From Streptomyces sp. ASQP_92 (lineage in GTDB: Bacteria > Actinomycetota > Actinomycetes > Streptomycetales > Streptomycetaceae), in assembly GCF_025399895.1 (NCBI RefSeq), contig NZ_JAODUA010000003.1, positions 62,001-126,000 on the forward strand: 64,000 nt of DNA, written 5' to 3'. How positions within the stretch are numbered: position 1 is the first letter of the stretch; each line of letters opens with the position of its first letter. Below are positions 31,633 through 40,403 of the stretch, piece by piece. The notes beneath the pieces are model-generated. The model saw only the letters and a list, made by a program, of their open reading frames with translations, was not told where the DNA came from and did not search any database. Position numbers and translations under genes: made by a program.

Positions 31633-32916
31633 GTGACCGAGCCGCTCTCCGAACACACCGCGGACGTGATCGTCGTCGGGGCCGGTCCGGCCGGTTCGAC
31701 GACCGCGTACTACCTGGCCAAGGCCGGACTCGACGTGCTGCTCCTGGAGAAGACCGCCTTCCCGCGCGAGAAGGTGTGCGGCGACGGCCTGACCCCGCGC
31801 GCCACCAAGCAGCTCGTCTCGATGGGGATCGACATCTCCGAAGAGGCCGGCTGGCTGCGGAACAAGGGCCTGCGGATCATCGGCGGCGGCGTCCGCCTCC
31901 AGCTCGACTGGCCGGACCTCGCCTCGTACCCGGACTACGGTCTCGTGCGCAAGCGCGACGACTTCGACGAACAGCTCGCCCGTCAGGCGCAGAAGGCCGG
32001 GGCGCGGCTGTACGAGCGCTGCAACGTCGGCGCCCCGATCGTGGACGAGCGCACCGGGCGCATCACCGGCGTCAACGCCAAGCTCGGCGAGGAGAAGACC
32101 CCGGTCACCTTCCACGCCCCGCTCGTGGTGGCGGCCGACGGCAACTCCACGCGCCTCTCGCTCGCCATGGGCCTGCACCGGCGCGAGGACCGCCCGATGG
32201 GCGTCGCCGTCCGCACGTACTTCACCTCGCCCCGGCACGACGACGACTACCTGGAGTCCTGGCTGGAGTTGTGGGACCGGCGCGGCCCGCAGGAGCGGCT
32301 GCTCCCCGGCTACGGCTGGATCTTCGGCATGGGCGACGGCACGTCCAACGTCGGCCTCGGCATCCTCAACTCGTCGTCCGCCTTCCGGGAGCTGGACTGG
32401 CGCGAGATCCTCAAGGCGTGGTGCGCGTCCATGCCCGAGGACTGGGGCTACACCCCCGAGAACATGACGGGCCCGATCCGCGGCGCCGCCCTGCCCATGG
32501 CCTTCAACCGCCAGCCGCACTACACCAAGGGCCTACTGCTCGTCGGTGACGCGGGCGGTCTGGTCAACCCGTTCAACGGCGAGGGCATCGCGTACGCGAT
32601 GGAGTCGGGGCAGATCGCCGCGGACGTCATCGTCCAGGCGCACGCCCGCGCCACTCCCTCGCAGCGCGAACTCGCCCTGCACGCCTACCCGAAGATCCTC
32701 AAGGACACCTACGGCGGCTACTACACGCTGGGCCGCGCCTTCGTGAAGCTGATCGGCAACCCGAAGGTCATGAAGATCGCCACCCAGCGCGGCCTGACCC
32801 ACCCGATGCTGATGAAGTTCACGCTGAAGATGCTGGCCAACCTGACCGACCCGACGGGCGGCGACGCGATGGACCGCATCATCAACAGCCTTTCCAAGGT
32901 GGCCCCGAAGGCCTGA
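31633..32916 (+). CDS. Geranylgeranyl-reductase family flavoprotein, MenJ-like
   Basis: GTG at 31633, 427 residues. FAD-binding GxGxxG reads VVGAGPAGSTTAYYLAKAG near the N-terminus. EKVCGDGLTPRA matches the geranylgeranyl reductase family, and a second FAD motif is LLVGDAGGLVNPFNGEGIAYAMESG. In mycobacteria MenJ of this family saturates an isoprene unit of menaquinone. Streptomyces make partially hydrogenated menaquinones, so a menaquinone-tail reductase between menG and nuo is a reasonable assignment, though inferred. Confidence 0.88.
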   Translation: MTEPLSEHTADVIVVGAGPAGSTTAYYLAKAGLDVLLLEKTAFPREKVCGDGLTPRATKQLVSMGIDISEEAGWLRNKGLRIIGGGVRLQLDWPDLASYPDYGLVRKRDDFDEQLARQAQKAGARLYERCNVGAPIVDERTGRITGVNAKLGEEKTPVTFHAPLVVAADGNSTRLSLAMGLHRREDRPMGVAVRTYFTSPRHDDDYLESWLELWDRRGPQERLLPGYGWIFGMGDGTSNVGLGILNSSSAFRELDWREILKAWCASMPEDWGYTPENMTGPIRGAALPMAFNRQPHYTKGLLLVGDAGGLVNPFNGEGIAYAMESGQIAADVIVQAHARATPSQRELALHAYPKILKDTYGGYYTLGRAFVKLIGNPKVMKIATQRGLTHPMLMKFTLKMLANLTDPTGGDAMDRIINSLSKVAPKA

Positions 32917-32988
32917 TCCGATGGCCTGACCTGATGGCCTGGTCCGATGGCCTGGTCCGAAGGCCTGGTCCGAAGGGCCTGACCCGGG
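32910..32988. repeat. 13-bp tandem repeat, six units
   Basis: Units begin at 32910, 32923, 32936, 32949, 32962 and 32976, with consensus GGCCTGGTCCGAT and small changes; the fifth unit has 14 bp. The array starts in the last codons of the MenJ-like gene and ends before the convergent gene stop at 32996. Confidence 0.85.
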
Positions 32989-32995
32989 GGCGTCG

Positions 32996-33538
32996 TCAGC
33001 AGCGGCGCTCCACCTCGTCCGTCCACCGGACGGGGACCTCTCCGGCGAACCGGGACAGACCGGTGCGCAGTTCTTCGGCGGACAGGTCCCCGCCCTGGCG
33101 GCGGGATATGTACTCGTGGCGCCTGCCGTCGTGCAGCGTCACCCACACCGCGCGGTGGTGCTCGTAGCCGCCCTCGGCGCTCCGGTCGCCGAGCTCCCAG
33201 ATCGCCACCGTGCCGACCTCGATCTCGCGCACCTGCGTCCAGGGCGCGTTGAAGCGCGTCGCGAGATGTATCCCGGCCGCGTCCGCGCGGATCACCGGGC
33301 GCAGCGCCCCGTACACGCACGCCAGGACGAGGAACGCGCCGGCGGCGATGACGAAGAGCGCGAAGCCCCAGCCGAAGGCGAGCTTGGCCCAGTCGACGGG
33401 GCCGTGCCAGGGGCGGATGCCGGTGAGCATCCACAGGCCGAGCACCATGAACACGATGCCGATGGCGGCGAACATGCCGAGCCCGTCGGCGTAGACCTCG
33501 TACGGCTGCGGTTGCGCGTCACGCGCCTGCTCGTCCAT
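32996..33538 (-). CDS. Membrane protein with PH-like domain
   Basis: ATG at 33538 is preceded by GGGGGTGGG. The product is 180 residues: two membrane helices (GMFAAIGIVFMVLGLWML and FALFVIAAGAFLVLACVY), then a cytoplasmic bacterial PH-like domain (VIRADAAGIHLATRFN, PWTQVREIEVG, RHEYISRRQGG). Function unknown; such proteins are common in actinobacteria. The start lies about 20 bp downstream of a perfect 11-bp inverted repeat. Confidence 0.82.
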   Translation of the reverse strand: MDEQARDAQPQPYEVYADGLGMFAAIGIVFMVLGLWMLTGIRPWHGPVDWAKLAFGWGFALFVIAAGAFLVLACVYGALRPVIRADAAGIHLATRFNAPWTQVREIEVGTVAIWELGDRSAEGGYEHHRAVWVTLHDGRRHEYISRRQGGDLSAEELRTGLSRFAGEVPVRWTDEVERRC

Positions 33539-33557
33539 GCGCCCACCCCCTGATAGG

Positions 33558-33587
33558 TGAACTCTGCCCGGAAACAGGCAGAGTTCA
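33558..33587. promoter_or_regulatory. Perfect 11-bp inverted repeat upstream of the PH-domain gene
   Basis: TGAACTCTGCC (33558-33568) and GGCAGAGTTCA (33577-33587) are perfect complements with an 8-nt spacer. It lies 20 bp upstream of the start at 33538. It may be an operator or a leader hairpin; there is no following T-run. Confidence 0.5.
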
Positions 33588-33608
33588 ACACATTCCGGGC
33601 ATGCCGAA

Positions 33609-33642
33609 GGGCCGCTGCTCCCGAGCGGGGGAGCAACGGCCC
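33609..33642 (-). terminator. Terminator hairpin downstream of the NlpC/P60 gene
   Basis: A 14-bp stem (33609-33622 with 33629-33642) with one mismatch and a 6-nt loop, 43 bases after the minus-strand stop at 33685. GC-rich, no long T-run. Confidence 0.7.
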
Positions 33643-33684
33643 TCACAGGCGGTGCGGGTGCGGCTCAGAAGGCCGCTGGATGCC

Positions 33685-34515
33685 TCAGAGAATGCGGACG
33701 GCGCCCGAGGGGGCGTCGTAGTCCAGGCTGCGCTCGACAACACCGCTGGAGGGGTTCTGCGCGCCGACGAACTTGCCGCCGCCCACGTAGATCGCCACGT
33801 GGTACGCGGAGCCCTTGCCGCCCCAGTAAAGGACGTCGCCCGGCTGGAGGTTGGACAGCGACACCTCGGTGCCGGTGGCCGACTGGTCCTGCGAGACGCG
33901 CGGCAGGTCCACACCGATCTGGCGGTAGGCGGCCTGCACGAGACCGGAGCAGTCGTACGCGCTGGAGCCGGTGGCGCCCGAGACGTACGCCTTGCCGACC
34001 TGGGCCAGGGCGAAGTTCACGATGGTGGCGGCGGAACCGGTGGCGTTGGACGCCTTGAAGGAGGTGGCACCGGTGCTCGCGGAGGCGGCCTTGAGCGTGG
34101 TGCGCTCGGCGGAGCGGGAGGCGCGCTCGGTGGCGGCGGCCTTCTCCTTCGCCTGAGCGGCCTCGGCCTCGGCCTTCGCCTTGGCCTCCGCGGCCTTCTT
34201 CTCGGCGTCGTCCTTGGCCTTCTTGGCGTCCTTGGCGGCGGTGGACGCGGCGGCGTCCTGTGCGGCCTGGAGCTGGAGGTCGGCGGCAACCGCCTTGGTG
34301 GCCTGCACGGTGGCGGCCGCGGTGGTCGCGAGGTCGCCCGTCAGCGTGGGCATCTCGATGGTCTCGTTGACCGGCTGAGCGGCGATGGCCGGGGCGGCCG
34401 CACCTGCCAGCGCGATGGTGCTGAGTACGCCACCGGCAACTCCGGCCCGGAGCGAGACCTTCGAGGCGCTGCGGCGGGGCTTCCGGTGGCTGGGTATGTG
34501 AGCGGTGTGGGACAT
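33685..34515 (-). CDS. Secreted NlpC/P60 cell-wall hydrolase
   Basis: ATG at 34515, 276 residues. Sec signal peptide with basic N-region (HRKPRRSASKVSLR) and cleavage around AAPAIAA (residue 46). Residues 85-140 are an Ala/Lys/Glu coiled coil. The C-terminal NlpC/P60 domain has catalytic Cys189 (AYDCSGLVQAAY) and His239 (SAYHVAIYVGGG), with Asn257 a possible third residue. It cleaves peptide cross-links of peptidoglycan outside the cell. The 720-bp upstream region contains a hairpin and a CRP-like site. Confidence 0.93.
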   Translation of the reverse strand: MSHTAHIPSHRKPRRSASKVSLRAGVAGGVLSTIALAGAAAPAIAAQPVNETIEMPTLTGDLATTAAATVQATKAVAADLQLQAAQDAAASTAAKDAKKAKDDAEKKAAEAKAKAEAEAAQAKEKAAATERASRSAERTTLKAASASTGATSFKASNATGSAATIVNFALAQVGKAYVSGATGSSAYDCSGLVQAAYRQIGVDLPRVSQDQSATGTEVSLSNLQPGDVLYWGGKGSAYHVAIYVGGGKFVGAQNPSSGVVERSLDYDAPSGAVRIL

Positions 34516-34639
34516 GGGACAACCGCTATCAGGGGTACGGGGTTCCCTTCAAGAAACGTGTGCTGCGCCACAGTTGATGACGGAAGAGCCGAATCCGCTT
34601 CTTGCCGACACTTATTGACGCCGTAACGGACAAAACTGG

Positions 34640-34657
34640 CAGCCCTTATCAGGGCTG
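34640..34657 (-). promoter_or_regulatory. Leader hairpin upstream of the NlpC/P60 gene
   Basis: A perfect 7-bp stem with a 4-nt loop (CAGCCCT-gata-AGGGCTG on the minus strand), followed after four bases by TTTT. It lies about 125 nt before the start at 34515; it could act as an attenuator if the promoter is upstream. Confidence 0.35.
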
Positions 34658-34752
34658 TGATCATGTGTTTTCCATGAAACGCCCGAATTGCCCGGCGCTT
34701 ACCATCCCCTCACGTCGATGGCCAAGCCCCGTTGATTTCCCGACCGTTGCCA

Positions 34753-34768
34753 CGTGACGCAGGTCACA
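34753..34768. promoter_or_regulatory. CRP-like palindrome
   Basis: CGTGACGCAGGTCACA matches TGTGA-N6-TCACA at nine of ten defined positions; its core GTGAC-N4-GTCAC is a perfect palindrome. About 240 bp upstream of the NlpC/P60 start. Crp or another FNR/CRP-family factor is possible. Confidence 0.4.
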
Positions 34769-35124
34769 GTGTGGAGAGATCGAGTCGGTCGTGGAGCCGC
34801 GGCGGCTCTCGTGAACGGGCGCACGCGTCCACTCCCGCGCCGAGAAGTCCCTCCCGCGAGTGAGGAGTGGCCGCTTATCACCGGATGTGCCTTTGCCGCC
34901 AATTTGCCTGTAGCGCACAACTCTTGATAAAGCCAGACCGCCGCCGACCAGCGGTAACACCTCCAGATGTCACGTCTCGTGATCGCTCGGGCGCTTCACG
35001 TATGAAGATCACCGCTCATCCGACTTCATGATCCTTCGTCAGGTGGTGGAGATCACAAAGGCGTTGTCGTACCCCGTGTCGCAGATCACAGACCGGCGGG
35101 CATAGGATGCGGGGCAGTCGGGCT

Positions 35125-35140
35125 TGTGAACTGCCTCACA
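35125..35140. promoter_or_regulatory. Rex-type redox operator upstream of nuoA
   Basis: TGTGAACTGCCTCACA has perfect TGTGA and TCACA arms with a 6-nt spacer. It lies about 100 bp upstream of the nuoA start and about 20 bp after a -10-like TAGGAT (35103-35108). Rex is known to bind such sites and sense NADH/NAD in Streptomyces, with nuo among its targets. A CRP-type factor would recognise a similar sequence. Confidence 0.65.
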
Positions 35141-35236
35141 TGTACGCGATCTTCATGCGGAATGGCGAGGTGGCGAGGTGTTCGCGAGACCCGTGTGCGG
35201 TCCAACGGTCAAGGACGACTGGAAGGAGCGAGGAGC

Positions 35237-35596
35237 GTGAATGCCTACGCGCCCATCCTCGTGCTCGGCGCCCTCGGGGCAGGGTTTGCGATCTTTTCCG
35301 TGGTCATGGCCACGCTAATCGGTCCAAAAAGGTACAACCGGGCGAAACTTGAGGCGTACGAGTGCGGTATCGAACCCACTCCCACGCCGGCCGGCGGCGG
35401 CCGCTTCCCCATCAAGTACTACCTGACGGCGATGCTCTTCATCGTCTTCGACATCGAGATCGTCTTCCTCTACCCCTGGGCGGTCACCTTCGACGCCCTG
35501 GGGCTTTTCGGGCTCGTGGAGATGCTGCTCTTCGTGCTCACCGTCTTCGTCGCCTACGCGTATGTGTGGCGGCGCGGCGGCCTGGAATGGGACTGA
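35237..35596 (+). CDS. nuoA: NADH-quinone oxidoreductase subunit A
   Basis: GTG at 35237 has GAGGAG just upstream. The product is 119 residues with three membrane helices (YAPILVLGALGAGFAIFSVV; YYLTAMLFIVFDIEIVFLYPWAV; LVEMLLFVLTVFVAYAYVW) and the conserved loop AYECGIEPT between the first two. First gene of the 14-gene complex I operon; hydrophobic membrane-arm subunit near the quinone site. Likely under redox control by the operator at 35125. Confidence 0.95.
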   Translation: MNAYAPILVLGALGAGFAIFSVVMATLIGPKRYNRAKLEAYECGIEPTPTPAGGGRFPIKYYLTAMLFIVFDIEIVFLYPWAVTFDALGLFGLVEMLLFVLTVFVAYAYVWRRGGLEWD

Positions 35597-35613
35597 GGGG
35601 CTGAGGGGCACCT

Positions 35614-36168
35614 ATGGGACTCGAAGAGAAACTGCCTAGCGGCTTCGTACTGACCACTGTTGAGCAGGCCGCGGGCTGGGTGCGCAAGGCGTCCGTCTTC
35701 CCCGCCACCTTCGGCCTCGCCTGCTGCGCCATCGAGATGATGACGACCGGTGCGGGCCGCTACGACCTGGCCCGGTTCGGCATGGAGGTCTTCCGCGGCT
35801 CCCCGCGCCAGGCCGACCTGATGATCGTGGCCGGCCGGGTCAGCCAGAAGATGGCGCCGGTCCTGCGGCAGGTCTATGACCAGATGCCCAACCCCAAGTG
35901 GGTTATTTCCATGGGCGTTTGCGCCTCATCGGGCGGAATGTTCAACAATTACGCGATTGTTCAGGGTGTTGACCACATTGTCCCGGTTGATATCTACCTG
36001 CCCGGTTGCCCACCCCGCCCCGAGATGCTGATCGACGCGATTCTCAAGCTCCACCAGAAGATCCAGGGCACCAAGCTCGGGGTCAATCAGGAGGAGGCGG
36101 CCCGCGAGGCGGAGGAGGCGGCCCTCAAGGCGCTCCCCACCATTGAGATGAAGGGGCTGCTGCGGTGA
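35614..36168 (+). CDS. nuoB: NADH-quinone oxidoreductase subunit B
   Basis: ATG at 35614 follows GAGGGGCACCT. 184 residues; the N2 iron-sulfur cluster ligands are visible: Cys37 and Cys38 (LACCAIEMM), Cys103 (MGVCASSGG) and Cys132 (LPGCPPRPE). It sits at the end of the electron path next to the quinone site. Bases about 35900-36000 use clearly more A/T-ending codons than the rest of the operon. The stop overlaps nuoC by GTGA. Confidence 0.97.
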   Translation: MGLEEKLPSGFVLTTVEQAAGWVRKASVFPATFGLACCAIEMMTTGAGRYDLARFGMEVFRGSPRQADLMIVAGRVSQKMAPVLRQVYDQMPNPKWVISMGVCASSGGMFNNYAIVQGVDHIVPVDIYLPGCPPRPEMLIDAILKLHQKIQGTKLGVNQEEAAREAEEAALKALPTIEMKGLLR

Positions 36169-36890
36169 GCTCTCCCGATACCCCCGACACCCCCGAACAG
36201 AGCGGCGTACCCGCCCCGCGCCAGGACGCCGGCGAGGTCATCGGCGTCCGCAAGGGCATGTTCGGCGTCAACGACGGCGGTGACACCACCGGCTACGGCG
36301 GCCTGGTGCGGACCATCACGCTGCCCGGCGCGACCTCGCGGCCGTACGGCGGCTGGTTCGACGAGGTGGCCGACGAACTCGAAGGCGCCCTGGAGGAGCA
36401 GGACCTGCTCCCCGAGAACGCCATCGAGAAGACGGTCGTCGACCGCGGCGAACTCACCTTCCACATCGCGCGCGAGCACCTCCCGCGCGTCGCCCGCACC
36501 CTGCGCGACGACCCCGCCCTGCGCTTCGAGCTCTGTACGGGCGTGAGCGGCGTCCACTTCCTGGGTGACAAGGGCCGCGAGCTGCACGCCGTCTACCACC
36601 TGCGCTCCCTCACCCACGGCCGGCTCATCCGGCTCGAAGTGAGCGCCCCCGACGCCGACCCGCACATCCCCTCGCTGGTCGAGGTCTATCCGACCAACGA
36701 CTGGCACGAGCGCGAGGCGTACGACTTCTTCGGCATCGTCTTCGACGGCCACCCCGCCCTCACCCGGATCATGATGCCGGACGACTGGCAGGGCTTCCCC
36801 CAGCGCAAGGACTACCCCCTCGGCGGCATCGCGGTCGAGTACAAGGGCGCCCAGATCCCGGCTCCGGACCAGCGGAGGTCGTACAGCTGA
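36165..36890 (+). CDS. nuoC: NADH-quinone oxidoreductase subunit C
   Basis: GTG at 36165 (GTGA overlap). 241 residues. Residues about 115-220 hold the 30-kDa subunit domain: [41 protein letters not shown], and [15 protein letters not shown]. The N-terminal 60 residues are a variable actinobacterial extension. Peripheral-arm subunit bound to NuoB and NuoD. The stop overlaps nuoD by TGATG. Confidence 0.96.
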   Translation: MSSPDTPDTPEQSGVPAPRQDAGEVIGVRKGMFGVNDGGDTTGYGGLVRTITLPGATSRPYGGWFDEVADELEGALEEQDLLPENAIEKTVVDRGELTFHIAREHLPRVARTLRDDPALRFELCTGVSGVHFLGDKGRELHAVYHLRSLTHGRLIRLEVSAPDADPHIPSLVEVYPTNDWHEREAYDFFGIVFDGHPALTRIMMPDDWQGFPQRKDYPLGGIAVEYKGAQIPAPDQRRSYS

Positions 36891-38212
36891 TGAGCACTTC
36901 TCACGCGTCCGCTCGGGAAACCACCGAGGGGACTGTATATACGGTCACCGGCGGCGACTGGGACGAGGTCGTCCAGTCCGCGGCCAGGGCCGACGACGAG
37001 CGCATCGTCGTCAACATGGGCCCCCAGCACCCCTCCACCCACGGCGTGCTCCGGCTGATCCTGGAGATCGAGGGCGAGACCGTCACCGAGGCCCGCTGCG
37101 GAATCGGTTATCTGCACACCGGCATCGAGAAGAACCTCGAGTTCCGCACCTGGACCCAGGGCACCACCTTCGTCACGCGCATGGACTACCTGACGCCGTT
37201 CTTCAACGAGACGGCGTACTGCCTCGGCGTCGAGAAGCTGCTCGGCATCACCGACGAGATCCCCGACCGGGCGTCGGTCATCCGCGTGCTGCTCATGGAG
37301 CTCAACCGGCTCTCCTCGCACCTGGTGTGCATCGCCACCGGCGGCATGGAGCTGGGTGCGACCACGATCATGATCTACGGCTTCCGGGATCGTGAACTCA
37401 TTCTCGACATCTACGAGTTGATCACCGGCCTGCGCATGAACCACGCGTTCATCCGCCCCGGCGGACTCGCCCAGGACCTGCCCCCGGGCGCGATGGACCA
37501 GCTCCGCGAGTTCGTGAAGACCATGAAGAAGAACCTGCCGGAGTACGACAAGCTCGCCACCGGCAACCCCATCTTCAAGGCCCGTATGCAGGACGTCGGC
37601 TACCTCGACCTGACCGGCTGCATGGCGCTCGGCGCCACCGGGCCCGTCCTGCGCTCGGCCGGCCTCCCGCACGACCTGCGCAAGACCGACCCGTACTGCG
37701 GCTACGAGACCTACGACTTCGACATCCCCACCGCCGACAGCTGCGACTCCTACGGCCGCTTCCTGGTCCGCCTGGAGGAGATGCGCCAGTCGCTCAGGAT
37801 CGTCGAGCAGTGCCTGGACCGGCTGGCGCCGGGCCCGGTCATGGTCCAGGACAAGAAGATCGCCTGGCCCGCGCAGCTCGCGCTCGGCCCGGACGGGCTC
37901 GGCAACTCCCTCGACCACATCAAGAAGATCATGGGCACCTCCATGGAGTCCCTCATCCACCACTTCAAGCTGGTGACCGAGGGCTTCCGGGTCCCCGCCG
38001 GACAGGCCTACGTGGCCGTCGAGTCACCCAAGGGCGAACTCGGCGTGCACGTCGTCTCCGACGGCGGAACCCGCCCCTACCGGGTCCACTTCCGCGACCC
38101 GTCCTTCACCAACCTTCAGGCCATGGCGGCCATGTGCGAGGGCGGCCAGGTCGCCGACGTCATCGTCGCCGTCGCGTCCATCGACCCCGTGATGGGAGGC
38201 GTCGACCGGTGA
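36890..38212 (+). CDS. nuoD: NADH-quinone oxidoreductase subunit D
   Basis: ATG at 36890. 440 residues of the 49-kDa subunit family: [39 protein letters not shown], and [15 protein letters not shown] near the C-terminus, forming part of the quinone-binding cavity with NuoB. A short AT-rich stretch near 36934 falls in the variable N-terminal codons. Overlaps nuoE by GTGA. Confidence 0.97.
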   Translation: MSTSHASARETTEGTVYTVTGGDWDEVVQSAARADDERIVVNMGPQHPSTHGVLRLILEIEGETVTEARCGIGYLHTGIEKNLEFRTWTQGTTFVTRMDYLTPFFNETAYCLGVEKLLGITDEIPDRASVIRVLLMELNRLSSHLVCIATGGMELGATTIMIYGFRDRELILDIYELITGLRMNHAFIRPGGLAQDLPPGAMDQLREFVKTMKKNLPEYDKLATGNPIFKARMQDVGYLDLTGCMALGATGPVLRSAGLPHDLRKTDPYCGYETYDFDIPTADSCDSYGRFLVRLEEMRQSLRIVEQCLDRLAPGPVMVQDKKIAWPAQLALGPDGLGNSLDHIKKIMGTSMESLIHHFKLVTEGFRVPAGQAYVAVESPKGELGVHVVSDGGTRPYRVHFRDPSFTNLQAMAAMCEGGQVADVIVAVASIDPVMGGVDR

Positions 38213-39041
38213 CAGACATCCAATTGGGCATGCCGCAACTGCCCGCGCCCGGCTACCCGGCCGATGTCCGCGCCCGCCTCGAAGCGGACGGCAAGGAGAT
38301 CGTCGCCCGCTACCCCGACAGCCGCTCCGCGCTGCTGCCGCTGCTCCACCTCGTCCAGGCGGAGGAGGGATACGTCTCGCGCACCGGCATGGCGTTCTGC
38401 GCGGACCTCCTGGAGCTGACGACGGCCGAGGTCACCGCCGTCGCCACCTTCTACTCCATGTACCGGCGCAAGCCGTCCGGCGACTACCAGGTCGGCGTCT
38501 GCACCAACACGCTGTGCGCGGTGATGGGCGGCGACGCCATCTTCGACGAGCTGAAGCGGCACCTGGGCGTCGGCAACAACGAGACCACCGACGACGGCAA
38601 GGTCACGCTCGAACACATCGAGTGCAACGCCGCCTGCGACTTCGCGCCCGTCGTGATGGTCAACTGGGAGTTCTTCGACAACCAGACGCCCGAGAGCGCC
38701 AAGCGCCTCGTCGACGACCTGCGGGCCGGGCGCGAGGTGGCGCCCACCCGGGGCGCCCCGCTGTGCACCTACCAGGAGACCGCGCGCATCCTGGCCGGCT
38801 TCCCCGACCAGCGCCCCGGCGCGGTCGCCGCGACCGGCGGCGCCGGACCCGCCTCGCTCGCCGGGCTGCGCCTGGCCAAGGGCGAGACCCCGGGCGCGCG
38901 CGTGGTGCACCCCCGAGGCGAGGGCCCCAAGGACCAACCCCAGCCCGGTTCCGAGCACTTGAGCTCGCACGACGCACCACAGCAGACCTCAGCGTCCGAC
39001 CCGGCCCACCCCGCCGGTCCCGCCGCCGAGGAGGGGGAGTG

Positions 39042-39042
<1 letters not shown>
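38209..39042 (+). CDS. nuoE: NADH-quinone oxidoreductase subunit E
   Basis: GTG at 38209 (GTGA). 277 residues; the thioredoxin-like 2Fe-2S domain has ligands Cys98, Cys103 (GVCTNTLC) and Cys139, Cys143 ([10 protein letters not shown]). The C-terminal 80 residues are a Pro/Gly/Ser-rich tail not found in the short bacterial versions and probably disordered. It pairs with NuoF in the NADH dehydrogenase module. Overlaps nuoF. Confidence 0.96.

Positions 39043-40399
<1,357 letters not shown>

Positions 40400-40403
<4 letters not shown>

Larger units (their letters stand above)
34516..35236. other. Divergent intergenic region between NlpC/P60 gene and nuoA
   Basis: This 721-bp region has no credible gene and lower GC than its surroundings. 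It holds a 7-bp hairpin (34640-34657), a CRP-like palindrome (34753-34768), two direct copies of AGATCACA (about 35050 and 35083), and a Rex-type operator (35125-35140) close to nuoA. I looked for the c-di-AMP (ydaO) riboswitch known before some Streptomyces wall hydrolase genes and did not find its conserved core. Confidence 0.6.

Noticed and set aside
34516..35000. c-di-AMP (ydaO) riboswitch before the NlpC/P60 gene
   Set aside because: Expected from known Streptomyces wall-hydrolase leaders, but the conserved core sequences were not found.
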